64,000 bases of DNA from an uncultured Acidobacteriota bacterium. Its GTDB lineage: Bacteria; Acidobacteriota; UBA6911; CAINFC01. The stretch lies in assembly GCA_903847975.1 (NCBI GenBank), contig CAINFC010000216.1, forward strand, positions 1 to 64,000, written 5' to 3'. Positions 46,615-55,791 of this stretch are shown here, piece after piece. The position numbers and the translations under genes were made by a program. The notes beneath the pieces are model-generated. The model saw nothing but the letters and a program-made list of their open reading frames with translations, had not been told where the DNA came from and made no database searches. Positions within the stretch are counted from its first letter, which is position 1. Each line of letters begins with the position of its first letter.

Positions 46615-48093
46615 TTAGACCTGCTCCGGCACCACGAAGGGCGGCCGGTAGGGATCCTTGACCAGCTGGTTGGCCCAGCGGGTGATGTCATACTCCCCTT
46701 GGGAAACGAAGCGCTCCTGGGCGGCGTCCACGTTCAGCCAGGGACCCAGCACCGGGGGGGCGGCGCTGAGATCCACCTCGTTGGCCGCCAGGTGCTCCTC
46801 GAAGCGCTGCAGGCTGTCCTTGACGTCGGGCTGGGCGGCAACGGCCTCCCGGACCGCGGCCGGCGCGGTTCGCTGCCCGAGGCGGTAGGAAATGTTGGCC
46901 AGGTGGCAGAGCGCGGAGGAAATGTGTCCTCCCAGAACCGGGGCGTTCAACTCGGAGCTCTGGCGGCTGCGCAGGGTGCGGATGAAATTGGCGGTGTGAT
47001 CCCCCCCGCCGTCCCCCTGAAACTGCTTGACCCTTTTCTTGTCGTTATCGTAGATCCAGCCGCCCCCGGCACCGCCGGCAAAATAGCCCTGTTCGCACTG
47101 GATGACCACCCCGATGCGCACGCCGCGGTATTGATCCATGGCGGCCATCCCCTTTTTCTGCGGCAGTCCGCGGACCTCGAAAATGAGCGGGGCGGGGCGG
47201 TAGTCGAAGACCGCAATCTGCGTGTTGGGAGTCGTGCCGTCGTCGTCGTAGCCGAAACGGCCGCCGATGCTCATCACCCGCGGCGGCAGCCCCTGCTGCC
47301 CCAGCGCCCAGCGGCACATGTCCATTTCGTGGATTCCCTGGTTGCCGATATCGCCGTTGCCGGTCGCCCAGTTCCAGTGCCAGTCGTAATGCAGCTCCTT
47401 GCGCATCAGCGGCCCGAGCGGGGCCGGCCCGGTCCAGAGATCGTAGTGGACGCTCTTGGGTATCGGCTGCGGCCCGGGCACCTTGCCGATGCTTTTTCTA
47501 TCCTTGTAGCAGAATCCCCGGGCAACCAGGATCTTGCCCAGGGCGCCGGACTGCAGGTAGGCGAAGGCTTCCTGCAATCCCTTGTCGGATCGGGATTGCG
47601 TTCCCGCCTGGACAATGCGGTTGTATTTCTGGGCGGCTTCCACCAGCTTGCGTCCCTCCCAGGGATTGTGGGAAACCGGCTTCTCCACGTAGACGTCTTT
47701 GCCCGCCTGGCAGGCCCAGATGGCCATCAGCGAATGCCAGTGGTTGGGAGAGGCAATGACCACCGCATCCACATTTTTACTTTCCAGGAGGCGGCGGACA
47801 TCGATAAAAGTGTCGACCTTCTCGCTGCGGGCGGCGAACCGCGCGTTTTCGCGCTGCAGAATTTCGTCATCGGCGTCGCAGAGCGAGGTGATCCGCACCC
47901 CGGGGATCGCCCGGAACACATCGATGTGCTGTCGCCCTTTGCCCCGTATGCCGATCATGCCAAGACGCACTGCGTCGTTGGCACCCTGAATCATATTGCT
48001 TGCTTTGACGTTCCGTGGGAAAGCGGCCGCAGCAAGAGTGCTGGCAGCCAGGGAGGAATGAAGCCAATACCGGCGGCTGGTTTTTGCTGTCAT
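46615..48093 (-). CDS. Exported Gfo/Idh/MocA-family oxidoreductase
   Basis: Protein of 492 residues. A leader with a twin-Arg-like pair (SRRYWLHSSLAASTLAAAA) precedes a Rossmann fold with RLGMIGIRGKGRQH, and EKPVSHNPWEG follows. The longer family form (about 490 residues) is common among Planctomycetes and Acidobacteriota glycan-handling proteins. The start is uncertain: ATG 48093 or 48108, neither with a good ribosome site. It is separated from the ferredoxin gene by 177 bp containing the perfect palindrome, and diverges from the M3-like peptidase. The substrate is unknown. Confidence 0.85.
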   Translation of the reverse strand: MTAKTSRRYWLHSSLAASTLAAAAFPRNVKASNMIQGANDAVRLGMIGIRGKGRQHIDVFRAIPGVRITSLCDADDEILQRENARFAARSEKVDTFIDVRRLLESKNVDAVVIASPNHWHSLMAIWACQAGKDVYVEKPVSHNPWEGRKLVEAAQKYNRIVQAGTQSRSDKGLQEAFAYLQSGALGKILVARGFCYKDRKSIGKVPGPQPIPKSVHYDLWTGPAPLGPLMRKELHYDWHWNWATGNGDIGNQGIHEMDMCRWALGQQGLPPRVMSIGGRFGYDDDGTTPNTQIAVFDYRPAPLIFEVRGLPQKKGMAAMDQYRGVRIGVVIQCEQGYFAGGAGGGWIYDNDKKRVKQFQGDGGGDHTANFIRTLRSRQSSELNAPVLGGHISSALCHLANISYRLGQRTAPAAVREAVAAQPDVKDSLQRFEEHLAANEVDLSAAPPVLGPWLNVDAAQERFVSQGEYDITRWANQLVKDPYRPPFVVPEQV

Positions 48094-48265
48094 AGGTTTT
48101 GGTACCATAAAAAAATTGATACAGAAATACACCCTTCCAAAATAGCCAAGGTAGTTTAGCAAAATAAGGCGGGTTATTCAATATAAGTCCCAAACTCGCT
48201 TAAGGTTATAATTCATCCTCGTGGCTTCAAGCCGGAAAAATCCGAACAGCGATAAAGGAGGAAGG

Positions 48266-50425
48266 ATGGTTTTCTCGGTGAAATCCCTGGTCTGGACGGG
48301 AGCGATCCTGCTGTGTATGGAGGCGGGGGCGGCGCGGGCCGCATCGCAGGCGGCTCCGCCGCCGGGCGCTCCGGCCTCCGGGAGTTCCGAATCCGCGCCG
48401 CGTCCGGCCTGGATGGCCGGCAGCCTCGGGAAAATCGAGGAAGAGCTCAGCGCCCGGTACGGTCCGCTGCAGAGGGCCCGGCTGCACCGCGGCCTGCACC
48501 AGGTGGCATCCTTTTGGCGAGCGGAAGACGGCGACGCCGGGCAGTTTGCGGCCTTTGTGCGGGAAAATTATGCCGGAACCGCCGCGGTGCGCGATGCCCT
48601 TTTCGAGCGGCTGGAGGCCCTCCTGGAGCAGCTGGACGGGCATATGACCGAAATCGTACGCCACTTCCGGCAGCAATCGGAGCTGGACCGGGGCCCCGTG
48701 TTGCCCATGGATGAACTGTTTGCCGGGTATAATCCTGCGGCTCACATCCAGGAGGATTTTTTTCATAACCGGCTGGCCTTCGTGGTGCTGCTCAATTTCC
48801 CCCTGACCACCCTGGAAGAGCGTCTGCAAAAAGGCGAGTCCTGGAGCCGGCGGGAGTGGGCGGAAGCGCGCCTGACAGCGCGCTTCGCCAAGCGGATTCC
48901 GGCGGAGGTTTACCTGGAAATGACCCGGGCGGTGGCCCGGGCGGAGAGCTACATCGCCTCCTACAACATCTGGATGCATCATCTGCTCACCGCGGACGGC
49001 AAGAGGCTGTTTCCGCCCGGCCTCTTTTTGCTGCTGCACTGGAATCTGCGGGATGAGATCAAGGCCAGCTATGGGGATCCGGTCCAGGGCCTTGCCAAGC
49101 AGCGGACCATCCGGCAGGTCATGGAGCGGATCATCCAGCAGACCATTCCGGCACCGGTGATCGACAACCCCTACCTGGACTGGAATCCGTGGAGCAACCA
49201 GGTGCGGCTTTCGGATGTGCGCGATGCGGACCTTCCGGTGCCCCCGGGGCTGAGGGCCAAGGCGGACCCCGAACCGGATACGCGCTATGCGCGCCTCCGG
49301 GAAGTTTTTCAGGCCGCCCGCCGGGTGGATCCCTTCAGCCCGCTCACTCCGACGCTGATGGCCCGCCGCTTCGAGGAGGACCGCGAAATACCCGAAAGCC
49401 GGGTGCGTGCGGTTCTGGAGCAGGTCCTGGCCTCCCCCCTGCTGGCCCGCACCGCGCGGCTGGTGGAGAAAAGGCTGCAGCGCCCGCTGGAGCCTTTCGA
49501 TATCTGGTACAACGGCTTCCGCTCCCGCGGGCGCAGCAGCGAGGCGGAGCTGGATGCCCTGGTCGCCCAGCGCTACCCTTCGGCCGAAGCCTTTCAGAAG
49601 GATATCCCGTCCATTCTGGAGAAGCTGGGATTCAAGCCCGACAAAGCCCGGTGGATCGCCGGCCACATCGCCGTCGACCCGGCCCGCGGATCGGGGCACG
49701 CCATGGGCGCTGCCATGCGCACGGCGCAGGCGCGCCTGCGCACCCGGGTCGGCAAGGGCGGCATGAATTACAAGGGATACAATATCGCGGTGCACGAGCT
49801 GGGGCATAACGTCGAACAGGTGCTCACCCTGAACGGAATGGACCACACCCTGCTGCAGGGGGTGCCGAATACGGCCTTTACCGAGGCTTTTGCCTTCGTC
49901 TTTCAGAGCCGGGATCTCGAGCTGCTGGGGCGGAAGGCGCCGGATCCCGGGGAAGAAAATCTTCGCATCGTGAATGAATACTGGAACACCTGCGAGATTG
50001 CCGCCGTCTCCCTGGTGGATATGGCCATCTGGCACTGGATGTACGAACACCCTTCGGCCACAGCCGCGGAACTGAAGGAAGCGGTGGTGCAAATCGCCAG
50101 GGACATATGGAATCGATATTACGCCCCGTGTTTCCGGGTCCGCGATACCCCGCTGCTCGCCATCTACTCGCACATCATTCAGTCGTACCTCTACCTCCCG
50201 GACTACGCTCTGGGTCACCTGATTTCCTTTCAGATCGAAGAGCGCATCCGCCAGGCAGGAGTGGTGGGTCCGGAAATGGAGCGGATGACCCAGGCCGGGA
50301 ACATCGCTCCGGACCTCTGGATGAAGAAGGCGGTCGGTACCGCGGTGGGGCCGCAGGCCCTTCTGGAGGCGGCGGAAAAAGCGATTTCCGCTCTGGAAAG
50401 CACCGCGCCAGGGAAACCATTTTAA
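48266..50425 (+). CDS. Exported M3-like zinc metallopeptidase
   Basis: Protein of 719 residues with a signal peptide (LVWTGAILLCMEAGAARA). The zinc site HELGHNVEQ starts at residue 510, and a Glu-containing FTEAFAFVFQ segment follows about 30 residues later, as in the M3/gluzincin fold. The remainder is helical, also like M3 oligopeptidases, but the family assignment is only by these features. AAAGGAGGAAGG lies directly before ATG 48266, a strong ribosome site. The glycosyltransferase gene begins 16 bp downstream on the same strand. A role in peptide processing outside the cytoplasm is likely. Confidence 0.8.
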   Translation: MVFSVKSLVWTGAILLCMEAGAARAASQAAPPPGAPASGSSESAPRPAWMAGSLGKIEEELSARYGPLQRARLHRGLHQVASFWRAEDGDAGQFAAFVRENYAGTAAVRDALFERLEALLEQLDGHMTEIVRHFRQQSELDRGPVLPMDELFAGYNPAAHIQEDFFHNRLAFVVLLNFPLTTLEERLQKGESWSRREWAEARLTARFAKRIPAEVYLEMTRAVARAESYIASYNIWMHHLLTADGKRLFPPGLFLLLHWNLRDEIKASYGDPVQGLAKQRTIRQVMERIIQQTIPAPVIDNPYLDWNPWSNQVRLSDVRDADLPVPPGLRAKADPEPDTRYARLREVFQAARRVDPFSPLTPTLMARRFEEDREIPESRVRAVLEQVLASPLLARTARLVEKRLQRPLEPFDIWYNGFRSRGRSSEAELDALVAQRYPSAEAFQKDIPSILEKLGFKPDKARWIAGHIAVDPARGSGHAMGAAMRTAQARLRTRVGKGGMNYKGYNIAVHELGHNVEQVLTLNGMDHTLLQGVPNTAFTEAFAFVFQSRDLELLGRKAPDPGEENLRIVNEYWNTCEIAAVSLVDMAIWHWMYEHPSATAAELKEAVVQIARDIWNRYYAPCFRVRDTPLLAIYSHIIQSYLYLPDYALGHLISFQIEERIRQAGVVGPEMERMTQAGNIAPDLWMKKAVGTAVGPQALLEAAEKAISALESTAPGKPF

Positions 50426-50441
50426 CCTGCCGAGGATCCTT

Positions 50442-51155
50442 ATGACTTCATTCCCATCTGCTGTTCCCATGCTTTCGGTGGTCATACCGGTTTACAACGA
50501 AGAAAAAACGATCCATTCGATCGTGCAGGAGGTTCTGAAGCAGGAATGCGTCCAGGAGCTGATCATCGTCGACGACTGCTCGCGGGACGGAACCTGGCCG
50601 GTGCTGGAGAAGCTGGCGGGTGAGGAGCCCCGCATTCGATTGAGCCGCCATTTCAACAACCGGGGAAAGGGCGCCGCCCTGCGGACCGCCTTCCGCATGG
50701 TGAGTGCGCCCGTGGCCGTCATTCAGGATGCCGACCTGGAATACGATCCCGAGGATTACCCGGCCCTGCTCCGGCCGATTCTTCAGAACAAGGCCGATGT
50801 GGTTTTCGGTTCCCGCTTCCTGGGAAGCGGCGCGCACCGGGTGATCTATTTCTGGCACTATATCGGAAACAAGCTGCTGACCACCCTCAGCAACATGTTC
50901 ACCAATTTGAATCTTACCGACATGGAGTGCGGGTACAAGCTGTTCCGCAAAGAGGTCCTGGAAGGCATTGAAATCGAGGAGGACCGCTTCGGCTTCGAGC
51001 CGGAAATCACCGCCAAGGTCTCTTCGCTGAAGGTGCGCATTTACGAGGTTCCGATCTCCTATTACGGAAGGACCTACGCCGAAGGGAAAAAAATCGGGTG
51101 GAAGGACGGGGTCAGCGCCCTGCGTTGCATCCTCAAGTACAACCTTTTCCGCTAG
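50442..51155 (+). CDS. Family 2 glycosyltransferase (dolichyl/polyprenyl-phosphate type)
   Basis: Protein of 237 residues with a GT-A fold. It has SVVIPVYNEEKTIH at the N-terminus, a VDDCSRDGTW segment and the QDADLEYDPEDYP DXD-like motif, then EITAKV near the end. No TM pair is visible, so it resembles the DPM1-like synthases without a membrane tail, which transfer a sugar from a nucleotide donor to polyprenyl phosphate or a similar acceptor. It lies 16 bp after the peptidase gene. Its stop codon overlaps that of the convergent amidohydrolase: the sequence CTAG holds both. Confidence 0.9.
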   Translation: MTSFPSAVPMLSVVIPVYNEEKTIHSIVQEVLKQECVQELIIVDDCSRDGTWPVLEKLAGEEPRIRLSRHFNNRGKGAALRTAFRMVSAPVAVIQDADLEYDPEDYPALLRPILQNKADVVFGSRFLGSGAHRVIYFWHYIGNKLLTTLSNMFTNLNLTDMECGYKLFRKEVLEGIEIEEDRFGFEPEITAKVSSLKVRIYEVPISYYGRTYAEGKKIGWKDGVSALRCILKYNLFR

Positions 51156-52597
51156 GTTTTCTGCAGCCGGTAGGGGGAGAGCGGGATCGAAAAGTCCGGC
51201 CGCTTCCGCAGGGGAAGGCCGCTCTTGTGCAGCGCCGCCGATAGCATGGCGGCCGCATGACGGTTGGTTTCCGCAACCGCTTCTTCTTCGCGGATCCGCA
51301 GGCAGCTCCCGTTCTGGTAAACGATCTGCCCGTGGACCATGGTCAGGTCGACGGGGTGGGGCGACAGGTTGTAGAGGACTGCGGCCAGCGGGTCGCTCTG
51401 CGCGCCGGCATAGGCCATCCGGTCCAGACGCAGCAGCACCAGGTCCGCGGCTTTTCCGGGCTCGAGGCTGCCGATGTCATCCCTTCCGAGCGCCCGGGCT
51501 CCCCCCCGGGTGGCCATCCAGAGCGCTTCTTCCGCGGTGATCCAGGCCACGCCCGGCTCCAGGCGGTGCAGCAGCATGCACTGCCTGGCTTCCGCCAGCA
51601 TGTGGGAGGAGTCGTTGGAAGCGGAGCCGTCCACCCCCAGGCCGACCGGCACCTGGCGATCGAGCAGCCGGCGGATGGGTGCGATTCCCGACCCCAGGCG
51701 GAGGTTCGAGGTGGGACAATGAGCGATGCTGGTGCCGGTTTGTCCCATTTTTTCGATCTCCGGTTCGTTCAGGTGAATGCAGTGGGCCAGCCAGATATCC
51801 TGCCCCAGCCAGCCCAGGTTCTCCAGGTAATCGAAAGGCCGGCAGTGATAGGTCTTCCGGCAATACTCTTCTTCGTCCAAAGTCTCGGCGAGGTGGGTAT
51901 GGCAGGAAACCTTGTATTCCCGCGCCAGCCGGACGGTTTCCTTCATCAGTTGGTCGGTCACGTTGAAAGGAGCGCAGGGGCCCAGGGAAATCCGGGTCAT
52001 GGCCAGGGGAGCCGGATCGTGGTAGGTTTCCAGCAGGCGGCGGCAATCCTCCAGGATGGCCTCCTCGCTCTGGCAGATGTCATCCGGGGGCAATCCCCCG
52101 AGGCTTTTGCCCCGGCTCATCGACCCCCGGCAGGGCTGAAAGCGAATCCCTATCTGCCGGGCGGCATCGATTTGCCGATCGATGAAATGTCCGGAGCCGA
52201 CCCGGGGAAAGAGGTAAAGATGATCGCTGGTGCAGGTGCAGCCGCTGGCCAGCAGTTCGGCCATGCCGGTCAGAGAGGCGGCGTATACGGCTTCCGGAGT
52301 GATTTCCCTCCAGATCTCGTACAGGGTCAGCAGCCAGGGAAAAAGCCCGGCGGTCTGCACCAGCGGGATGTTCTTGGTCAGCACCTGGATCAGGTGATGA
52401 TGGGTGTTGACCAGGCCGGGAATCACCAGGCAGTTTTTCCCGTCGATGATCCGCTCGGCGGCCAGGGGCGGCTCTCCGGTGCCTACGGAGAGAATCCGCG
52501 GGCCCTCAATCTGGATGTAGGCGTCCGACAGGAGATCGCGCCGGTCGTTCATGGTGGCCAGCAGCTGAATGTTCTTGATCAGCAGGGTCGGGGGCAT
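51152..52597 (-). CDS. Amidohydrolase, 8-oxoguanine deaminase/TRZ-ATZ type
   Basis: Metal-dependent hydrolase of 481 residues. It has GLVNTHHHL with the first metal-binding His pair, SCHTHLAETLDEE with metal His, and a GVDGSASNDSSHM segment with the conserved Asp. This last segment is typical of the 8-oxoguanine/hydroxyatrazine deaminase group. Other purine or triazine deaminase activities are possible. AAGGAG precedes the ATG. The D-cysteine-desulfhydrase-like gene lies 51 bp upstream on the same strand and may share the transcript. Confidence 0.88.
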   Translation of the reverse strand: MPPTLLIKNIQLLATMNDRRDLLSDAYIQIEGPRILSVGTGEPPLAAERIIDGKNCLVIPGLVNTHHHLIQVLTKNIPLVQTAGLFPWLLTLYEIWREITPEAVYAASLTGMAELLASGCTCTSDHLYLFPRVGSGHFIDRQIDAARQIGIRFQPCRGSMSRGKSLGGLPPDDICQSEEAILEDCRRLLETYHDPAPLAMTRISLGPCAPFNVTDQLMKETVRLAREYKVSCHTHLAETLDEEEYCRKTYHCRPFDYLENLGWLGQDIWLAHCIHLNEPEIEKMGQTGTSIAHCPTSNLRLGSGIAPIRRLLDRQVPVGLGVDGSASNDSSHMLAEARQCMLLHRLEPGVAWITAEEALWMATRGGARALGRDDIGSLEPGKAADLVLLRLDRMAYAGAQSDPLAAVLYNLSPHPVDLTMVHGQIVYQNGSCLRIREEEAVAETNRHAAAMLSAALHKSGLPLRKRPDFSIPLSPYRLQKT

Positions 52598-52648
52598 AAG
52601 GCTCCTTGGTAGTTTCGTTCGGGGGGACGGCCGAAGGAAAAAGTCGGC

Positions 52649-53644
52649 TCAGGCATAAAAGGGCGAATAATGGCTGGTCATCAGGCCGAAAAGTCCGCCG
52701 GTGTGAAGGAAGAGCAGTTCGGGATCCGGTCCGAACAGGCCTTTTTCCCATTCCTGTACCATGCCGTAGAAGGCTTTGGCCGTGTATACCGGCTCCAGGA
52801 TCAGACCTGTTTCCGCGGCCAGCCGGCGAATGCACAGGTGAATCTCCGCGGGGGCCTGGGAATATCCCGAGAAAACGTAGCCGTCGACAATCCGTATTTC
52901 CTCCGGGCGGATGGTTACCGGGAGACGGAATCGTCGGACGGCGCGTTCCATTTCGCCCAGAATGCGTTCCTGGAAATAAGCGGCGCTGTCGCAAATGTTG
53001 ATTCCCCAGACCGGAATATCCCAATGCAGCAGCCGGGTGCCCAGCCAGAGTCCGGTGTAAGTGCCCCCGGAGCCGACCGCGCAGACCAGGCCTTTGACCG
53101 GCAGTGCGGCCTGCCGCACCTGGTGATAGATTTCCTCGGCGGCCAGAATGTAGCCGAAGGATCCCAGGGAATTGGATCCCCCTTCCGGAATGATGTAGGG
53201 GCGATGTTCTTCCCGGATCAGACGGTCCGCGAATTCCTGCATGAGCTGGTCTCTGCGCCGGCTGTAGTCTTCGGCGGAAAGGAAGTGCAGGTCTGCACCC
53301 AGAACGCGGTCCAGAAATAAATTCCCTTCCAGGGGGGCATCCGCGCCGCCCCGGAGGAACAGGTGGCAGTTCATTCCCAGGGAAGCGGCGGCCGCCGCGC
53401 AGGTCCGGGCATGGTTGGACTGAATCCCGCCGCAGGTCAGGACCGAGTCGCACCCCTCGCCCCGGGCTTCGGAGAGCAGGAATTCCAGCTTGCGGATTTT
53501 ATTTCCGCTGGTCAATGTACCGGTCAGGTCGTCTCTTTTAACCCACAGCGCCCCGCTGCGGGGCAGCAGGGAACAGGAGATTTTTTCAATGGGAGTAGGC
53601 AGTTGGGCCAGCGGCAGGCGGGAGGGATAAGGGATCGAGTTCAT
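52649..53644 (-). CDS. PLP-dependent D-cysteine desulfhydrase/ACC deaminase-like enzyme
   Basis: Cytoplasmic fold-type II PLP enzyme of 331 residues. The Schiff-base Lys is in the SGNKIRKLEFLLSEA motif, followed by GGIQSNHARTCAAAA and a glycine-rich GSGGTYTGLWLG phosphate loop. This matches the D-cysteine desulfhydrase/ACC deaminase family; many members deaminate D-cysteine to pyruvate and sulfide. ATG 53644 is the chosen start; a TTG 21 bp earlier is in frame. It probably heads a unit with the amidohydrolase, and it diverges from the small coiled-coil gene. Confidence 0.9.
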   Translation of the reverse strand: MNSIPYPSRLPLAQLPTPIEKISCSLLPRSGALWVKRDDLTGTLTSGNKIRKLEFLLSEARGEGCDSVLTCGGIQSNHARTCAAAAASLGMNCHLFLRGGADAPLEGNLFLDRVLGADLHFLSAEDYSRRRDQLMQEFADRLIREEHRPYIIPEGGSNSLGSFGYILAAEEIYHQVRQAALPVKGLVCAVGSGGTYTGLWLGTRLLHWDIPVWGINICDSAAYFQERILGEMERAVRRFRLPVTIRPEEIRIVDGYVFSGYSQAPAEIHLCIRRLAAETGLILEPVYTAKAFYGMVQEWEKGLFGPDPELLFLHTGGLFGLMTSHYSPFYA

Positions 53645-53814
53645 AGCCAAAGGATTATATTCCAATCCGCCGGGTGCGTCGAGGGTAAGGTTCCTGAGTA
53701 TAGAACTGTATTGTGGGTCCGTAGTTTATTTGGTAGGATGTGTACTTTGCTTAAAGCGCGTGAGTATATAACATAATTAGAACTTCGGGATCCATACGGA
53801 TTTAAGGAGTAGAA

Positions 53815-54093
53815 ATGAAGCAGACCCGGGAAGAACAGGAATCGGAATTGAAACGTCTGTTGCTGGAGAAGGAGAAACAGGAAAACAAGCTGAAGGAAAT
53901 ACAGCGAAGCCTGGACAAGCTGATCGCCGGCTGGAAGGCGGTGGAAGAAGAGCCGGCGGCCAAGCCGCCTGCTCCCGCGAAGAAGAGAGAAATCACCGTT
54001 ACGCCGGAAGAAAAGAAGCGCCGCTCCGAGCGGATGAAAGAGTACTGGCAGGAGTACAGGAAAAAGAAAGCGACCAAGCCTGCCAAGGCCTGA
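53815..54093 (+). CDS. Small charged coiled-coil protein
   Basis: Protein of 92 residues, not recognised as a named family. Residues 1-45 are a strong heptad coiled coil rich in Glu and Lys. A short Pro/Ala linker (EEPAAKPPAPAKK) follows, then a basic segment ending KKKATKPAKA. AAGGAG precedes the ATG by 6 nt, and codon use resembles neighbouring genes, so I accept it as real. Its basic tail suggests nucleic-acid or polymer binding, which is only a guess. It has no neighbour on the same strand. Confidence 0.75.
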   Translation: MKQTREEQESELKRLLLEKEKQENKLKEIQRSLDKLIAGWKAVEEEPAAKPPAPAKKREITVTPEEKKRRSERMKEYWQEYRKKKATKPAKA

Positions 54094-54685
54094 TTGCAGC
54101 AGGTTTATTCGGCTCCGGGGCCGCGGGACGCTTCCTGAATGAGTATAGAAATGAAAGCTCCGCCCGCCCCGCTGGGTTTATTCATCGTTGTGTTCCTTTT
54201 TCTTTTTGTACATAAAAGAAATACACAACATCCTTTCCTGGCAAACTCCTAAAAAGTCGAAATCTCGTTTTGTTCTGCTGTTCCTTACGGGATTTGCGTG
54301 TGTACCGCACGGGACGAAATGGCGGATGTCGTACCGTTGTACTCCGACCTTGCCTTGTCGGGCCTCGCGTAATCCGGCCCAGGCTGTGATTCCGAGGCAT
54401 AGTCCCATCGGGACGGCAGAACCGGACGAAAAAACGATTCTTTACGAAGCCATCATGACAGCTTCGCAAAAATTCCGTTTTGGAATTCAGAATCCAGAAG
54501 ATAGAATTCAGGATAGGGGTAACCTGTTGAAAATATGTCTTTAATATTCTGGCTTCTGGCTACTGGCTTCTGACTTCTGCATTCTGACTTCCTGTTTTTC
54601 TGACTCATTACGAAGCCATCATCTTTCCTGGCAGCATTCGCTTTTCTTCCCGGTCATTCCCGGGGTTGCCCGATGAAAGGCCCGC
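54094..54685. other. Repeat-rich intergenic region without a gene
   Basis: No convincing coding frame is seen; short frames on both strands are repeat-like or have no family features. The region includes short GC hairpins (CCCATCGGGACGG near 54402) and two direct copies of TTACGAAGCCATCAT (54442-54456 and 54608-54622) that flank a segment of about 150 bp. Confidence 0.6.
54478..54610. repeat. Inverted pair of TTCTG-type repeats
   Basis: The left part (54481-54512) reads as CAGAATC/CAGAAG-type 7-mers, and the right part (54547-54604) as TTCTGGC/TTCTGAC/TTCTGCA 7-mers. The arms are roughly complementary. The ending CTTCCTGTTTTTC matches the run at 26499. Confidence 0.7.
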
Positions 54686-55693
54686 TCAACGAAACTTCTT
54701 GATGTAGTCCATGAAAAGTCGGGCCGTGCGGTCCAGGTTTTCCACGCTCCCCCCGCCTTCCAGCACCTCGCACATCTCGTAGGCAATATATCCCTGGTAG
54801 CCGATTTCCCGCAGGGTGGAAATGAAGCTGTCGTAATCGACCAGCCCGGGCCCCATCGGGATGGCCCTTTCCACGGCCTCCGCTTTCAGGTAGTTGGTCA
54901 GCTCCAGGGAGTAATTGAACCGCGGGTGGCGGACATATTGCGCTGTAGTGGTATGGACAATGAAGGGCTTCATGGTGAGTATGGACTGCCGTATTTCCTC
55001 TTTGCTCAGCCCCTCCAGGGTGGGCGACCAGGCGTCCCAGGCGGACTTCACGTTGGGCAGGTTGACTTCCTTGAGCAGCCAGGACATGACGTCGTGGTGC
55101 AGGGCGATGTCGTGGTGGTTCTGGACGGCGAGGGTTATGCCGTATTTGGCGGCCTGCGCTCCGGCCAGCTTCAGCCCTTCGAGCACGGTGGCGTACTGCT
55201 TGTCATAAGGGATGCCGCTGCGTTCATACCCGGTATAAATCCGGATCATATTGGTTCCCAGGTCAGCGGCCATTTTAGACAGCTCGCCGATATACGCAGC
55301 CTGTATCTCCAGGTGGGGAATTCCGGCGCGATCAATTCCGGCGGTGAAATCCGAATAGGCTGCCAGGCAGACCAGCTTGAGCCCCAGTTCCTCGATGCGG
55401 GCCCGCAGCCGCTTGCGGGCGGCGGCGTCGTAGTCCAGCAGGGAGAGGTGAGGCCTTTTGGCTACCAGCATGACTCCGTCGTATCCGAACTGCTTGGCTT
55501 TGACCAGAAACTCCTCCACGGGAAGAGTGGCCTGGCCGCGCCAGATGCCGGCGTAGCTGATGGAGTGCAGGCAGGTCTTGAGCTTGAAGTCGGCCGGATT
55601 CCCGGTGGGAGTCGGCGGCTGGCCCATCAGCAGGGAACTGCAGCAAAAGGCGGCAAAAAGAATAAAACAGAAGGACAGGGGAATGGCTCTCAT
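54686..55693 (-). CDS. Exported sugar phosphate isomerase/epimerase-like protein
   Basis: Protein of 335 residues with a Sec signal peptide (FCFILFAAFCCSSLLMG). The body is an AP-endonuclease-2-like TIM barrel (DGVMLVAKRPHLS, NMIRIYTGYE, TLAVQNHHDIALHHD, GYIAYEMCEVLEGGG), with metal-ligand-like residues in the NHHD and YEMCE strands. Members include xylose-isomerase-like epimerases for sugars. GGAG lies about 10 nt before ATG 55693. It stands alone between the repeat-rich region and the AsmA-like gene. Substrate unknown. Confidence 0.83.
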   Translation of the reverse strand: MRAIPLSFCFILFAAFCCSSLLMGQPPTPTGNPADFKLKTCLHSISYAGIWRGQATLPVEEFLVKAKQFGYDGVMLVAKRPHLSLLDYDAAARKRLRARIEELGLKLVCLAAYSDFTAGIDRAGIPHLEIQAAYIGELSKMAADLGTNMIRIYTGYERSGIPYDKQYATVLEGLKLAGAQAAKYGITLAVQNHHDIALHHDVMSWLLKEVNLPNVKSAWDAWSPTLEGLSKEEIRQSILTMKPFIVHTTTAQYVRHPRFNYSLELTNYLKAEAVERAIPMGPGLVDYDSFISTLREIGYQGYIAYEMCEVLEGGGSVENLDRTARLFMDYIKKFR

Positions 55694-55791
55694 GAAAGCT
55701 TGCTCCTTGATATGCAAAAGATTAATTGCGTTTCTCTCCCGGTATCCGTGGTGCGGCAACCGATCTGGTCGCGCAGAATTCAGGTCAGTTT

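Noticed and set aside
54178-54540. Short open frames on both strands in the 54.1-54.5 kb gap
   Set aside because: They have no family features and no ribosome site, and they overlap each other and the TTCTG repeats.
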